Shown one piece after another: positions 26,075 to 37,447 of a stretch of DNA of 64,000 nucleotides. The stretch is from Serinus canaria (taxonomy: Eukaryota > Chordata > Aves > Passeriformes > Fringillidae): positions 16,481,719 to 16,545,718 of the forward strand of contig NC_066323.1 in the NCBI RefSeq assembly GCF_022539315.1, given 5' to 3'. A program made the translations under genes and the position numbers. How positions within the stretch are numbered: position 1 is the stretch's first letter; every line of letters starts with the position of its first letter. The notes under the pieces were generated by a model. The model did not search any database, was not told the origin of the DNA, and saw nothing but the letters and a program-made list of their open reading frames with translations.

Positions 26075-26130
26075 GTGCTGTAAAATGGGAATATTCCACT
26101 TTACCTCAGGAGGCTGTTGCTAGAAAATCT
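26075..26130 (+). repeat. possible MIR-type SINE relic (3' part)
   Basis: The phrase CTGTAAAATGGGAATATTCC followed by ACTTTACCTCAGGAGGCTGTTG matches the order of features in the MIR 3' region (a TGTAAAATGGG core, then a CTACCTCA-GGGTTGTTG-like segment). Only about 55 bp are recognisable and no tRNA-like head is visible. Confidence 0.4.
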
Positions 26131-29100
26131 ATTTATTGCTGTAGGATGTCCAGCTGGTATTAAATAATACCACAGGATTATTTAAGGCATTTATATAGTT
26201 TGTATTTTTCCTTACAAGTGTGTGCTGTGTAGAGTTTAAGCTAATAAGTCCCGATGATGATTTATGATGAGGAATTCACTCTTAAGAGGAACAAATTTGA
26301 ATAGATTTAAATACATACACGTAAAAGAAATATGTGCAGCCTCCCAGAACTCTTTGAAATATAAATGTGAGAATTCCTTTAGGTATAGTGCTGGAAGCCT
26401 TCACGTCAGACCATATTGTCAGGTGCCAGGCAGAAGGAGCCAGCCAGACTCACTGATTTATGCAGCTTTCTGCTGGAAGACCCCAAAGACTGCAATCCTC
26501 TGTTGCTCTCAGCTGTGGGGCAGGAGGTGGGACAAGCTCCATTAATGCCTCCTTCAGCTTTTAAAGCCAAATAGAAGGTTTATTCCCATGTGTGCTGCTG
26601 GACCTACAGTCTTTTGTCTGCTTTTCTATACCAGCTTCTCCATGTTTGATATTCATTTTATTCCCTTCCTTAGAGTATTATTTACAATTGAAGAGCAGAA
26701 TGTTATAGGCTGAGCTGACAGGGCACTAAATATAGCAAAAGCAGGGCAGTTCCCCACTCTAATCATCTCCTTCTGCTTTTATGTAGATAGTAAATGATGG
26801 GCCACAGAGGGAATTGCCATTTGTCTCTAGGAAATACATGTCAAAGGAGTTTAAGCGCTACATCCTGCCCACACGGGGAAGTTAATTTAGGCTTGACGCA
26901 GCAGTGCTGGCTTTCCCTAGCACGGTGCAGTTGCAGATGAGCTCTTTAGTCCTTCAGCTGAGTGCCATAGAGACCGTGGTTTTGAATAGGGTACTTACAA
27001 TGGCAAATGGCACCATTTCTAGCCTGAAGGAAAAGGCAAATTTCAGCCAAAGCCCGGTGCCACTCATTCACATCATGCCGTCTGTCTGTCCCGCCTTGGG
27101 AAGCAGCCCTGCCTTGGCCAAGGCTGGGCTCTGCCCCACAGGCCCTGGGCCAGCCGGAGGCTGCCACTTGCTTTGTCTGTGCGTTGGGCTCGTTCCTCTG
27201 ACTTGCCTCCCCTGAGCCAGCTGACTTGCCTGTGCTTTTTTCCCTCTGCCAAGTCTGCTTTGCTGCCTTCTTTCAGGTCGGGAGCTGTTCTGCTGCCTGC
27301 TTTTTTAACAGCTGTCCAAGTGCGCAGGAAGAGTTGAACCAACACTAAAACCTTGCCAGCTCTGCTCACTTGGGTCCTCCAGCCCAAACGCAGTGCGCAA
27401 AAGTTTAGGCAGCAGCTTTGCCGATGGGGCTTAGCCCTAAATCCACACAAATCCAAGGTAATCTGGAAGCAGCTCACTGCTGCTTTAATATCAGCCTGAG
27501 AGGGGGCTGGAGGAGCTGGGAGCTGTGTGCGTGCCTTGACAGAGAAAGTTTGTGATCTAAAGGTTTCAAAATCTGCATAATGAAAACTGCCAGAAAGTTT
27601 AGTGCAGCAGTTCTGCTTTTCTCCGTGCAGAGCTACAGGGCACAGGTTAAGGCTCAGCTCCAAGAAGAGTGAGGTATTGCAATGCAAAGGAGCAGAGGAG
27701 ATGCTGAGTACGAGGATATCAGTTAAACTTTCTGACCAGCCTAAGGGTACTTCAAGTATTTTATCCACTGGCTGACTAATGTAAAATACAAAAGTATTCT
27801 GCCTGGCAAGCCAGGGGCAGAACTGCAGTCTCCACCCTCCCAAAGGATGATTTAAATACAAAGCTACGATGCCATGTTCTTCCTTTCCTTCTGCCTGCTC
27901 AAATGCACTTTTAATTATTTAATGCAAGGTAGGAAGGCACCAAAATCTCTCTTTCTCCAGAAAAGCCTCAGACAGGGTAGACAGAGACTTCTCTTGCGAA
28001 CACCAGCAACTCTCCTCCTGCCTTCATTGGAATTAAAATCACACTCCCTGTGTTCTGAGTGACCACCTAACCCTGAGGCACAGGAATAATGGGGTGCTAC
28101 CTCCTCCCCAGCTGTGAGCTGGAGCACAGCCCAGGTACTGTGGTATTTTTTACCTAGGCAGTCTCAGCAGTGACCAGTCAGCCAAACCACCAGCCTGATT
28201 GTACAGGAGTGTGGGCAAGAGCAGGAGCTCAGGCTTAGGCTCCCAAGGGCTACGAGCTCTTCAGGGTCCACTATGGATTTAGACATTCTTTGTGAAGCCA
28301 CCATTCAGTAAGAATTCTCTTATACCCTGGTGAATGTACAAAATACAGATGATTACAGTGGTCTATAAAACCCAAAAACTGGACACACTGCTTACTTCAG
28401 TAATTATTTGGTCATTACAGGCAAAGCCTTTCAGAGTTGCTCCTCCTGAGGTGCTAAGGTTGCCTGCTCTGGTGGTTGTGTTGTAAGCCTGCTGTGTCCC
28501 AAGGCACCAATACTTCCCAGTTAAAACAGTGCAGATGAACACAAAGAAAGACAATAAAAAAATCTTCCACTTCCAAAGAATTGTTGGTGGAAATGTTTCC
28601 TTATTTCTGACACTGATGAAGGCAGCCTGCTTGTTTGCAGGGTGAAACAGAGTACAAACTTTTTAATCCTCAATCCCAAATTCACCTAAATGATTTAGGG
28701 CCAAATATTCCTCTTATTTACACCAGCGTAAATTTAGGGAAATTTCATCCAACTTAATGTACTGCCAGGTGGTGGATTTTGCCTCAGATCTCATTATTTT
28801 TGGGTTTTTATTTATATTCAGCCACTGTGTGTATACACAGATACAAAGCAGTAATTTTTGCCAGCAAGAAGAGAGTGGAGTTTGCTATATAAATCGGTAT
28901 TTCTCAGTCAATATGTTGCAACCCCTGAAGGGGTTATAAAAACCATCTGGGGGCTTGTAAAGAACTGAAAATTTTGTAACAATCTAAAGCAAAGAAAATG
29001 TCATTTCTTCTACTCTCCATAGAGCAGCACCATTCTCTTGGCAACCTGTCAAAACCATACATGAAACAATAAATTCTTTAGGCTTATCACTTTTACCATA

Positions 29101-31659
29101 TTTTTTTTCTTTAGCTTTATAAAACATGGATGAGAACTGGGAAGTTTCTCTTTTTTTCTCCTTTCATGTAGGATTTCCTATCTGAACTGCTTGAGAAATG
29201 TTGCTTTCAAATTTTTGGCCTCAAAAGGCAGTAAATTTCTTTAAGGGCCTCCGCCTTGGTCTTCTCCTAACCTGCTCGTTAAAACTACAGTCTATTTTGT
29301 CAAGCTTAGGCTTGTTTGTGTTGGAGCCAGTTTTTCTATTTCACTGTGACTTTCTGCCTGTCACTTTCCTCTTTCAGCCTAAATCACACTGGGAAACATC
29401 AACATTTCCCTTTGTGGGAAGAGATGTTTTGCATCAAGTGGAAAAAATGGATGAGATTTCCTGTATCCTCATTAGCAATGTGGTGTAGGGTTTGAAATCT
29501 GCCCTTTCTAAGGTGAGATACCATCTGAAGAACCTCTCTGCTTTTAAGTATAGCCTCACAGCACATACAGCTTGTCAGTGAATTTTGCTTTCATGTACAC
29601 ATCTTTCATCTCTGTGCATAGGTACTTATCTCTGAAATTAATTCTAGTAGCAACCAAGTGTGTCCCACCTAAAGGAATCAGAGAATAAATTCAGAAAAAA
29701 AAGGCTCATTGTTGGTTTTTCCCCCTACCAGGATGAGATGGCTCACACAAGGATTGGGCAGGCAGCAGACCCTGAGCAGGGTAGGGGGAAAAGGAGGGGA
29801 TGGCAGTGCTCCCCTTTTGGCAGCTGTTTGGTTGGGTGGGCAAATCTCAGGAAGCTTCACCTCAAACTCCTCTTGAATTCAGCTATTTTTGCCTGATTTC
29901 CACAAATTAGTTCTTTGTTGATGCAAAGTACTTAATAGGTGTGGTGCCTCACTCTTTCCAAAAAAGACTTGTTGACTTGTTAACTGTTTAGTGGGGCACA
30001 AATTTGATCACTTAAACCACTTGCTAAGGAGAAGGAACAGTGCCTTCTTGCCTGGGTGGGAGGTGGTTGCAAGGAACTGAATGAGCTGTGGGCAGTGTGG
30101 CAACAACTAAGGGGAGGAATTGCACTTCTGCCTTTTACTCTTCAGCTCCAGCTTCACTGGGCTGGAACTGTGCTGTCCAAACGGGGTGGAATCAAAACTT
30201 GGACAATTTCATGTCATTTTCATTTGCTTGGAACACAACTTCCTTTTCCCTGTCCCATTTGTACTGAAGACAAACTGCAAAGGCTGCACGTGAGGAGGAT
30301 GGGCTCAGATGCAAGAAGAGGATGTTTGTGGGCTTGGCTGTTGGCTTAGGTCTGTCAGACTAGAACCAGGATTCCTGCTGCAAGTTCTGAGTTCAGCTAG
30401 CTAGTCAGGGTCTAGCTCTTCAGTTACTTTTCCATATGCCAGATTGTACCAAAATGCTCCTAAAATCATTCAGTGGTATTTTCCCATGTGGTTTTCATGA
30501 TGCTGAGTGGCTGAGCAAGGGATCTGACATGGACTTTGCAGCTTTCTGCCTTCATGCCTGAGAGAAAATGGATACCCAAGGGTTGTCTCTGCTAATATGA
30601 AAAATCATGCAAAAGGTGGCTGTTGGGTATTTTTGTGGTTTTTTGGTTTCTTAATTAATCTCCATTCTCAGTTCAGAAATTAATCTGAGTAGAAATGATG
30701 GTATGAAACATTTTGGGAAAAGAACATTTTGATTAAAATTTAAAAATCGAGCTGGTTAGTAAATAGCCTACCAAATGTCCACCTCAGCTAGCACTGCCCA
30801 TGAAGAAACCATTCCTGGGCAGCCCAGCCTTCTAGCACCAGCACCTTATTTTGGCCTAATTCCCCATGCCCTGGCTGAGGCTGAGCTCCTTGCCTCTGAG
30901 CACTGCCTTGCTGTGCCACCTCTCTCATCCCTGTTTCCATCATTTCTGTTTTGCCCAGGCACAGAGGCCCTGCACTGAGAGAGACACCTGGATGGACAAA
31001 GCTCTCCACCATAAAGACCAGCAGCAGCTGCCACTGCTGCTGCTCTGGCTCGTGCCAGGAGATGGGTGGTTTTGATTTTTTATCCAGAGAAGTCCAAACT
31101 CCTGAGGGAAGAAATGTGGTTTACTGCATACTCATCCTGTTTCTTCAAAGCTGAACTGCGCCATGCATGAAAAATTTTATGGAAACCGGGAGCAGAAACG
31201 ATGACTTAACAAGGCAGTGCTGTCCACTGTCGCACAGCACACTGCCGGTTTTCCTGAAGTTGTCAGCACTACTGGTTTTGTACAAAGAGTGGAAATTCCT
31301 TCTTGTGTTTTGTCAGTCAAGGAGCCCAGGGCTGTCAGTCAGTGTTATGGTTAACATGTGTCTTCCCAGGTTTACACTTCTGTCCTGCCACACCGCTCTG
31401 TGCCTGTGCTGTTACACTGAAGTGGCAACAACTTCCCTCCCTGCGATCCCTCCCGCTGTTTGTGCAGATTAAAACCCCAGGGCCGAGCAAGGGATGGAGG
31501 TCCTAGGCTGAGCCATTTCCTCATCCCTTACCGAGGACGTGGGCGCGGTGGGGAGCACACGGGGACGAGTCCCTTGGCCAAAATCCTCCAACCTCCCAAC
31601 ACGGCACAGCCGGGAAGGGGCCGCATGGAGTTGGCCTCGGTGGTCCCTGTCCCCTCACC
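26131..31659. other. intergenic, no gene seen
   Basis: Holds a 262-codon open frame on the - strand (27073-27861) with no domain that I recognise and an amino-acid make-up typical of translated noncoding DNA. The last few kilobases before the CpG island would be the distal upstream flank of SERPINE2; no specific regulatory site can be assigned. Confidence 0.5.
28893..28980. repeat. possible hAT-type transposon end
   Basis: The segment contains GGTATTTCTCAGTCAATATG, then CAACCCCTGAAGGGGTTAT. This echoes the 'TTCTCAACCTGTGGGTCGCGACCCC' style of hAT/Charlie ends, with a small ACCCCTGAAGGGGT palindrome. No matching second end was found nearby, so this is tentative. Confidence 0.3.
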
Positions 31660-31891
31660 ACCTCCGGGGTGTCCTGCCGGGCCGAGCCTCGCCCCGTGGG
31701 CTCCTCCACCGGTGCCTCGGCTTCCCCTTCTCCCCGACACGGCTGAGCCAGCGGGGCTGTGTGACACTGAGCTTAGGCCGAGCCGGCCCGGGGCTGGCCC
31801 CCCGCCCCGCTCCGGCCGCGGCAGCGCTGCCCTGGGCGGGCCCGCGGCGCGGGGCGAGGGGCGGGCGGGCGGGCGGGGCGGCCGCGGGCGC

Positions 31892-31898
31892 TATAAAT
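31892..31898 (+). promoter_or_regulatory. SERPINE2: TATA box of SERPINE2
   Basis: TATAAAT is embedded in otherwise nearly pure GC sequence, directly downstream of a cluster of GC boxes. A start site about 25-32 bases downstream, near 31920-31925, would be expected. A TATA box inside a CpG island suits a gene that is both broadly expressed and inducible, which matches what is known of protease nexin-1. Confidence 0.75.
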
Positions 31899-31919
31899 GG
31901 CGGGCGGCGCCGCCGTGCT

Positions 31920-31987
31920 CCGGCCGAGCGGCGCGGGGCGGCGGGACGGAGGTGGCCGGGCGGCGGAGGAGGAGAGCGGCGGGCGAG
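31920..31987 (+). other. SERPINE2: SERPINE2 noncoding exon 1 (5' UTR)
   Basis: The 5' end is estimated from the TATA box. The 3' end is the GCGAG|GTGAGC donor at 31987/31988, a strong consensus site. No start codon of the serpin frame lies here, so the exon is untranslated, as in mammalian SERPINE2, where translation begins in exon 2. The exact start and the donor choice need transcript data. Confidence 0.6.
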
Positions 31988-34900
31988 GTGAGCGGGGCCG
32001 CCCAGCACCGTGCGGGCAGAGCCGGGCCGCGCCGGAGGGGCGCCCGGCGGGCGGGAGGGAACCGGGGCACCGGGCGGAGGTACCGAGGACCCAAAGTTTG
32101 GCTGCTGACAGCCCGGAGGCCGCGGGGGTCGCTCCGGCGGCTCCTCGCCGTGCGCTCCTGTTACCTGCTCGCACAAGTTTCCCAGCACTGGGTGCGTGGG
32201 CGCTGTGCCGGGAGCGGGGCTTCTGGCTCGCCGAGTTTCTTCTGCGTGTTGGCTTTGTGCGAGCAGGGAGGGTTTTTGCCCCAAAAGAAGCGGGGTTAGG
32301 GCTGGCAGCCCGCGGGTAGCGGCATCGCCGGCGCGGCGCTGGAGACGCTTCGCTCCCGGGTGCGGGAGAGGCGGCACTTCCCGGGCACCGGCTGAGCTGG
32401 GAGAGCTTGGGAACTGGAAGTTGCTCGCTTTCATTCGTGTCCCTTGTGTGCCGTGAGAGAGAGCTTGCTGGTGTTGTGCTAAATAAAAGTGATAAATCAT
32501 AATTCAGTTAGTCATTGAAATTTATTTGGCTTTTCGAATGACAGAGTAGCGGGGGAGAAACATTTTCGGCCGTTGCCCTTTGGGGAGGAACGGGCGATAT
32601 TGTGATACTGTAACAGGATTTAGATGGGGCTGGCGGCATCCCGCTGTGTGCTGAAGCGGAGAGCTGGTTAACCAAAACTCTGACCCCGGCTCACTTTGGA
32701 GTGATATGGGAGCTGCTTCGTGTATCGCGTTCTGGGAAGATTTGGAAATGCAGAGTCCTTTGTCTCTTGGTGAAAATGGTGCTTGATATGTTGGCTCAGT
32801 ACTGTGCAATGTTGGAGGATTTTAACAGAAAAATACTTTTGGCTAAACCATTGTAGGAACAAATGGGTGTTCAAATGTCAAATTTCCCTTGAAACTAGGG
32901 AATATCTGTTTATGGGTTAGAGGCCTTTGATTTATTTCTCTCCCCCTTTCTCATGCCTGCATATGATTCTGAACATGGTTTGGCTTTTGTGGTTGTAATC
33001 GCATTCTTGGGCAACTTCCTGAAAGAGAAACCTGGTAGAATGACTTTATTTTTTTCACTGCACTGAAAAATGACCTCTTGTTCCTTCACTTTCTCTGGTG
33101 TGAGCATTTAGTAATGTCTTGTCCCCAGCTTGCCACAGGAATTCCTTAGAAACCTGATTTTGTAGGGACTATTCACAAAATCTACGTAGGTGTAAGCAGC
33201 TGTGCTGCTGTGTAGCTTCAGAGAAACTGCAGACATCCTTGAGGAAAGTGAAAAGCAGCTGCATGCCTGCTGAGTGCTCAGAGTGAGCCTTTGGAGTGTG
33301 AGGGGAAGACCAATGCAAATAAGAAGGCAGAATTATTAAGTAGATTAATTCAGCTGCATGTAAGATATACTGGGTTGGAGATCTAGCATTTTGTGGGGTG
33401 TGATTAAACTCATGAGAATAGCAGCTGTTTGGCACAGGAGCAAACTTTGAGTGATGAATGCTAGTCCACAGCTTTTTACAATTACAGACAAGTTGTATGT
33501 CAGGCAGCCTATAAGCAAATTGTGTCAAGTGCTCTTGAGATGCTGGAAGACAGCTTCTCTGGGCATTGCTCTTTTATGCACTCCCCAGGTATGAGGATGG
33601 AGGAAGAACTCCTCTTTGCTCTGATTGGTGATATGGCCATCACTATAGTCACACATGCATTTATGTCTATATATAGCTCTATGTATCTCATGTGGGAGGC
33701 AATAGAAACTCATGTCAGAACAAAAAAGAAAACAGAAACCCACAGTGGATTTTGTCTCAAGGTGTATACAGAAGTGTTGGAGCTTCTGTTTGGTGTTGTC
33801 ATTGACAACCAGGAGAATAGCATGTCTTAGTGGCATGTGGAGACTTTTAGCCTGAGTGTCTAAATCACACAGGCAGAAACGTGTTCCCAACCTAGAGTAT
33901 CTTACCAGCATCTGCTAGGCGGAAAAATGTCAAGCAGGGAGCCCAGCAAGTTGCACCAGGTATTTTTAGAACAGATTGAAGTGAATGTGTCTGTATAAAT
34001 ACTGAAAAATAACCACCTCACCTTACTGCTAGGAATTATAATGGAGATGCGTGTAAGTTTCATGTATCCACAGCAAGAGATCAGTTCAGAGGGAGCTCTG
34101 GGTAGAGGTTTGTGGTGGTGGGCACAGCATCTACCTGGCTCATACAGCTGGTTGTGGCTTTTGATTCTTGATAGGAACTACTGTGCTCATTCTTGAAAAA
34201 GCTGAGGCTTGGTGGAGGGTTTTTCTTGGAAGCTGGGGTTAGGGTTGTCTGGGCTGCTTGAATTGCTTAATCACAGGCATGCATGAAAGAGCATGCTTTT
34301 GTAATACTAATTATGGGGAAATTAATTCTAATCATCAAAACATTTCCAGTCAACTTGGTTTGTTAACTGAATTTTGTGATTCTCTGGGGTCCAAGGTTTT
34401 ATACATGTGAACACAGGAAAAAGATGGATAACTATCACTAATCTGGAAAGTGTTGCTAGATACAGTCATCTTTACCTGCCTCTGAGCATCTTCCCAGTCA
34501 CCTGTGACATAGCTAAGGAATCAAGTTTTACAGCAAAGTGCTGGCCTGTAAGAACCATGTAATTCAGTGCACTTCTACTAGCCATAAACACCTTTGAATA
34601 AGTGTAGTGATATAAGGAATTGCCTCTTTTTGATAGTGGTAGCATGGAGTAGTCAATCACCTATGTATGAATTCAAAGATTTAGTGTAAATGTAAAGGTG
34701 CAGTGTAGGTTTGGGGATCTATGGAAATATAGGAAGGTTTTTATTATTATTAAAGTAGGTGGCTTCTTTGTGTAAAAACTGGAAAGCTGAATATGTGCAG
34801 CCATGTGTGTGTTCAGGTGTCTCCTCTGTGATGGTTAAAGTGGTGGGAGGGGAGCAGTAAGAGGTGGTAGCATTCTGCAGCTGGAGCTACACAAACGTTT

Positions 34901-37400
34901 AGGCTGGCGTGCTGTGGGGAAAAAAAGCTGTTCTGTGTTCTGCTTGTTCCTGTCTCTTTGGGGAAAGACTCTAGTTCATACTTGACTTCTGTAAGCAGAG
35001 CTGAGGTCTCTGCTGAAGTGAGAGCCAGTAATGATGGACTGGAAAAGTATGGGGCAATTTTAGTGGCAATGCTAGTACAAGCTGTAGGTTCTTGAGCTGT
35101 TTATCATGGCCTTGAAATACACTTAAATGCTAACTGAAATGCTTTCTGAATCCATTAGCACCTTTCCTTGAGCAGTGTCTGTGGAAAAACATGCGTTTTG
35201 GCTGCAGCTGTGTCTTTTCTGTGGTCTGGTGTTCACCTGTCATGGCCAGAAAGGTGTTTTTTCCCTTATTTTCATGCTGAAATCAGAAGGTGCCTTATGC
35301 TGGGGTCCAATAATTATGCCACAAAGCAGTTTAAGTATGAAAGCATATTCATCTTGTGGAATTATGTCCCCTTGGAGAGACCGTCAGTTTTGCTGACCAT
35401 GCTCAGCCATGTGGTGCTAAGTGTGGGCTTCAGGCAGTCTGCTGTTGGCATCCTGGGCTGTGGAAACAGCAGCCTGAAATGCTCCTCAGTGCTATGGGAC
35501 CATGGAAGCAGTTGGGGAAGGGATGAAGACTGATGGCCAGGGAGTGCTGAGCTGAACAAGCCTGTTCAAGGCTGTGTATATGTGGTAGCCTTGGTGTGCG
35601 AGCAGGTTGGATTGTGAGAAATATGAGTTACCAAGAGACTGTAAGCTACTGTAGTAAATCCCCCTGGGGTCTCCAGAAGCACTAGTGAGAAATGCTGGTA
35701 CATTCTAGCTCCCTTAGTTTGGCTGATGTACAGGGGATATGAATTTATGTTCATCAGCTATGTAGCTTTGACCAAGCCTTTTTTTTTTACTTAAATGCTT
35801 TCTGTATTATTTAACAGCTCATTCTTTAAGCTTCTGTTTTTGCAGTAGGACATGTTAAGGTATTTAGTGATGTTTCTCACTGTTTCTGAGATGGTTCTGT
35901 CATCTGGTGTGAACTGTAAACTTCTGCTTGCCCAAAGCGGAACAAGGTTTCAGTTTTTTTGTTGGAATAAGAGAGGGGCAGTTTCCCATTGGCTCTGACA
36001 GGTTACAGGTACAAAACCAAGAGGAGAACTGAACATGACTAATTTTTCCTCTTCCATTCTGTTATCCTATAACTTTACATCCCTAAGCAATCTAGAAATG
36101 GCATGTAGAAGTTGTGCATTATCTATTATCTCTACGTCTCCATCTTGCTACACACCCTCCTCTCCCAGAAAGAGTTGTTCATGTGTCTTTCTCAGCAGTT
36201 AAACAAGCTGAGGCCTCCAGCTGCTCTGGCAGCTTGGTTGAAGAGGTTGCTTTCCCAGCTAATTGCCTACTTCCTCTGCAGAGGTTTGTCATCTGCCTTA
36301 CAGAAATAGTGATGGACTCCGAGGAGGCTCAGCCAGCACAGCTCACAACTCAGCCTACAAACTCTCAGGCTGAACTGAATCAGACAGTTTAATATACCAG
36401 GTCATGACCTGCTCTTGGAGCATTCTTGTGCATAGTTCATACTCAGTGGTCCTTTTTTTTACTATGGAAATTTAAGTCTTGCCTTCCCAGAAACCTGTAG
36501 TAAAGCCAGTGGGATCAGTCAGAGTGGAGGTCAGTTTAACAAAAAGAGTGTTTTCTTAAATACAGGTCTTTAAATAGCTGGTAATTCTCTTATTAACTGG
36601 TTAATGTAAGTCTTCTTGCAGATGACTGGGGGGGTGTCTACCTGAGCATGTGGATGAGGTTCCAAGCACAAGGCTTCATTCCTGCATCCTTACAGCATCT
36701 GGGACTTCTGATGCTCTTGTGGTTGGCTAGTTCTGCTTCTGGAGCTTTCTGGGGGAAAAGATGAATATGAGTAAATGTCTGTGCTGTGAATAGAAATGTA
36801 AATGTCCTTATCCTTTTTGGGTAACCTTCAAGCTAGAGCTGGAATGGCTGAGAAGAGGCCACTAAAAACTAGTATCTCCTGTGAGCTTAGGTCTGTTTCG
36901 GTGATGCTGTCCTGGATACAGAAAATCAATATACATTTTTCATCTCAAATGTTAAAAACTTGGCTACATTACACTTTAAGGGTTATATTTGTTATCTAGT
37001 TTTCCAGATAAGGTTTCTAAATTAGCTTGCAAATAGGAAGTGGTTGATTGCTAATGATGTGCAGTGTGATTAATAAATAAATAAAAGGCTAGTCACCCAT
37101 TACTCTGCAGATTTCCAACCACAAGTGCAGTAAATGGTTAGAACAGCATTCCTGATCTCTCTAAGTAATTTGTCATTTGGTAGCATTCCCTATGTACAAA
37201 TGCTTAAAGTATCAGGTTTTGGCTATCAATGAGCTTGTGTGAGTGCAAGTTTTTATGAATTTCATTGTTATGAACAGAGAATACTGGAGTTCCAATTCAT
37301 TTATAGTGAAATGACTGTATTGACTGTATGTACTCTTAGAGTAACTGCCAACACTGTACTGCTGTAGTCTTGCCTCTTGAAGGAGGAGGGACAAGTAAAA

Positions 37401-37447
37401 ACTTGAAATAATGCAAGTAATTCAATATTACTTGCATTATTTTAAGT
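37401..37447. repeat. hairpin, 20-bp arms with 7-base loop
   Basis: The left arm 37401-37420 (ACTTGAAATAATGCAAGTAA) pairs with the right arm 37428-37447 across the loop TTCAATA. Nineteen of twenty positions are Watson-Crick pairs and the twentieth is a G-T (G-U in RNA) pair. The complementarity stops sharply at both ends. It is AT-rich and lies in intron 1 of SERPINE2. Confidence 0.9.

Larger units (their letters stand above)
31660..32400 (+). promoter_or_regulatory. SERPINE2: CpG-island promoter of SERPINE2
   Basis: The only strongly GC- and CpG-rich block in the first 60 kb. Repeated GGGCGGG units at about 31859-31882 are GC boxes of the Sp1 type and sit immediately upstream of a TATA box at 31892. 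It lies about 13.5 kb upstream of the SERPINE2 start codon on the same strand, and a good splice donor follows. Assignment to SERPINE2 is inference from position, strand, and absence of another gene. The long open frames across this block on both strands are a by-product of the missing AT-rich stop codons. Confidence 0.8.

Noticed and set aside
30981..31070. CAGCAGCAGCTGCC/CTGCTGCTGC stretch as a CAG-repeat expansion
   Set aside because: Only a few interrupted triplets; within normal background.
31460..32500. Overlapping open frames of about 280 codons on both strands
   Set aside because: They lie in the CpG island, where stop codons are scarce; Arg/Pro/Gly-rich products run through the TATA box and first exon of SERPINE2.
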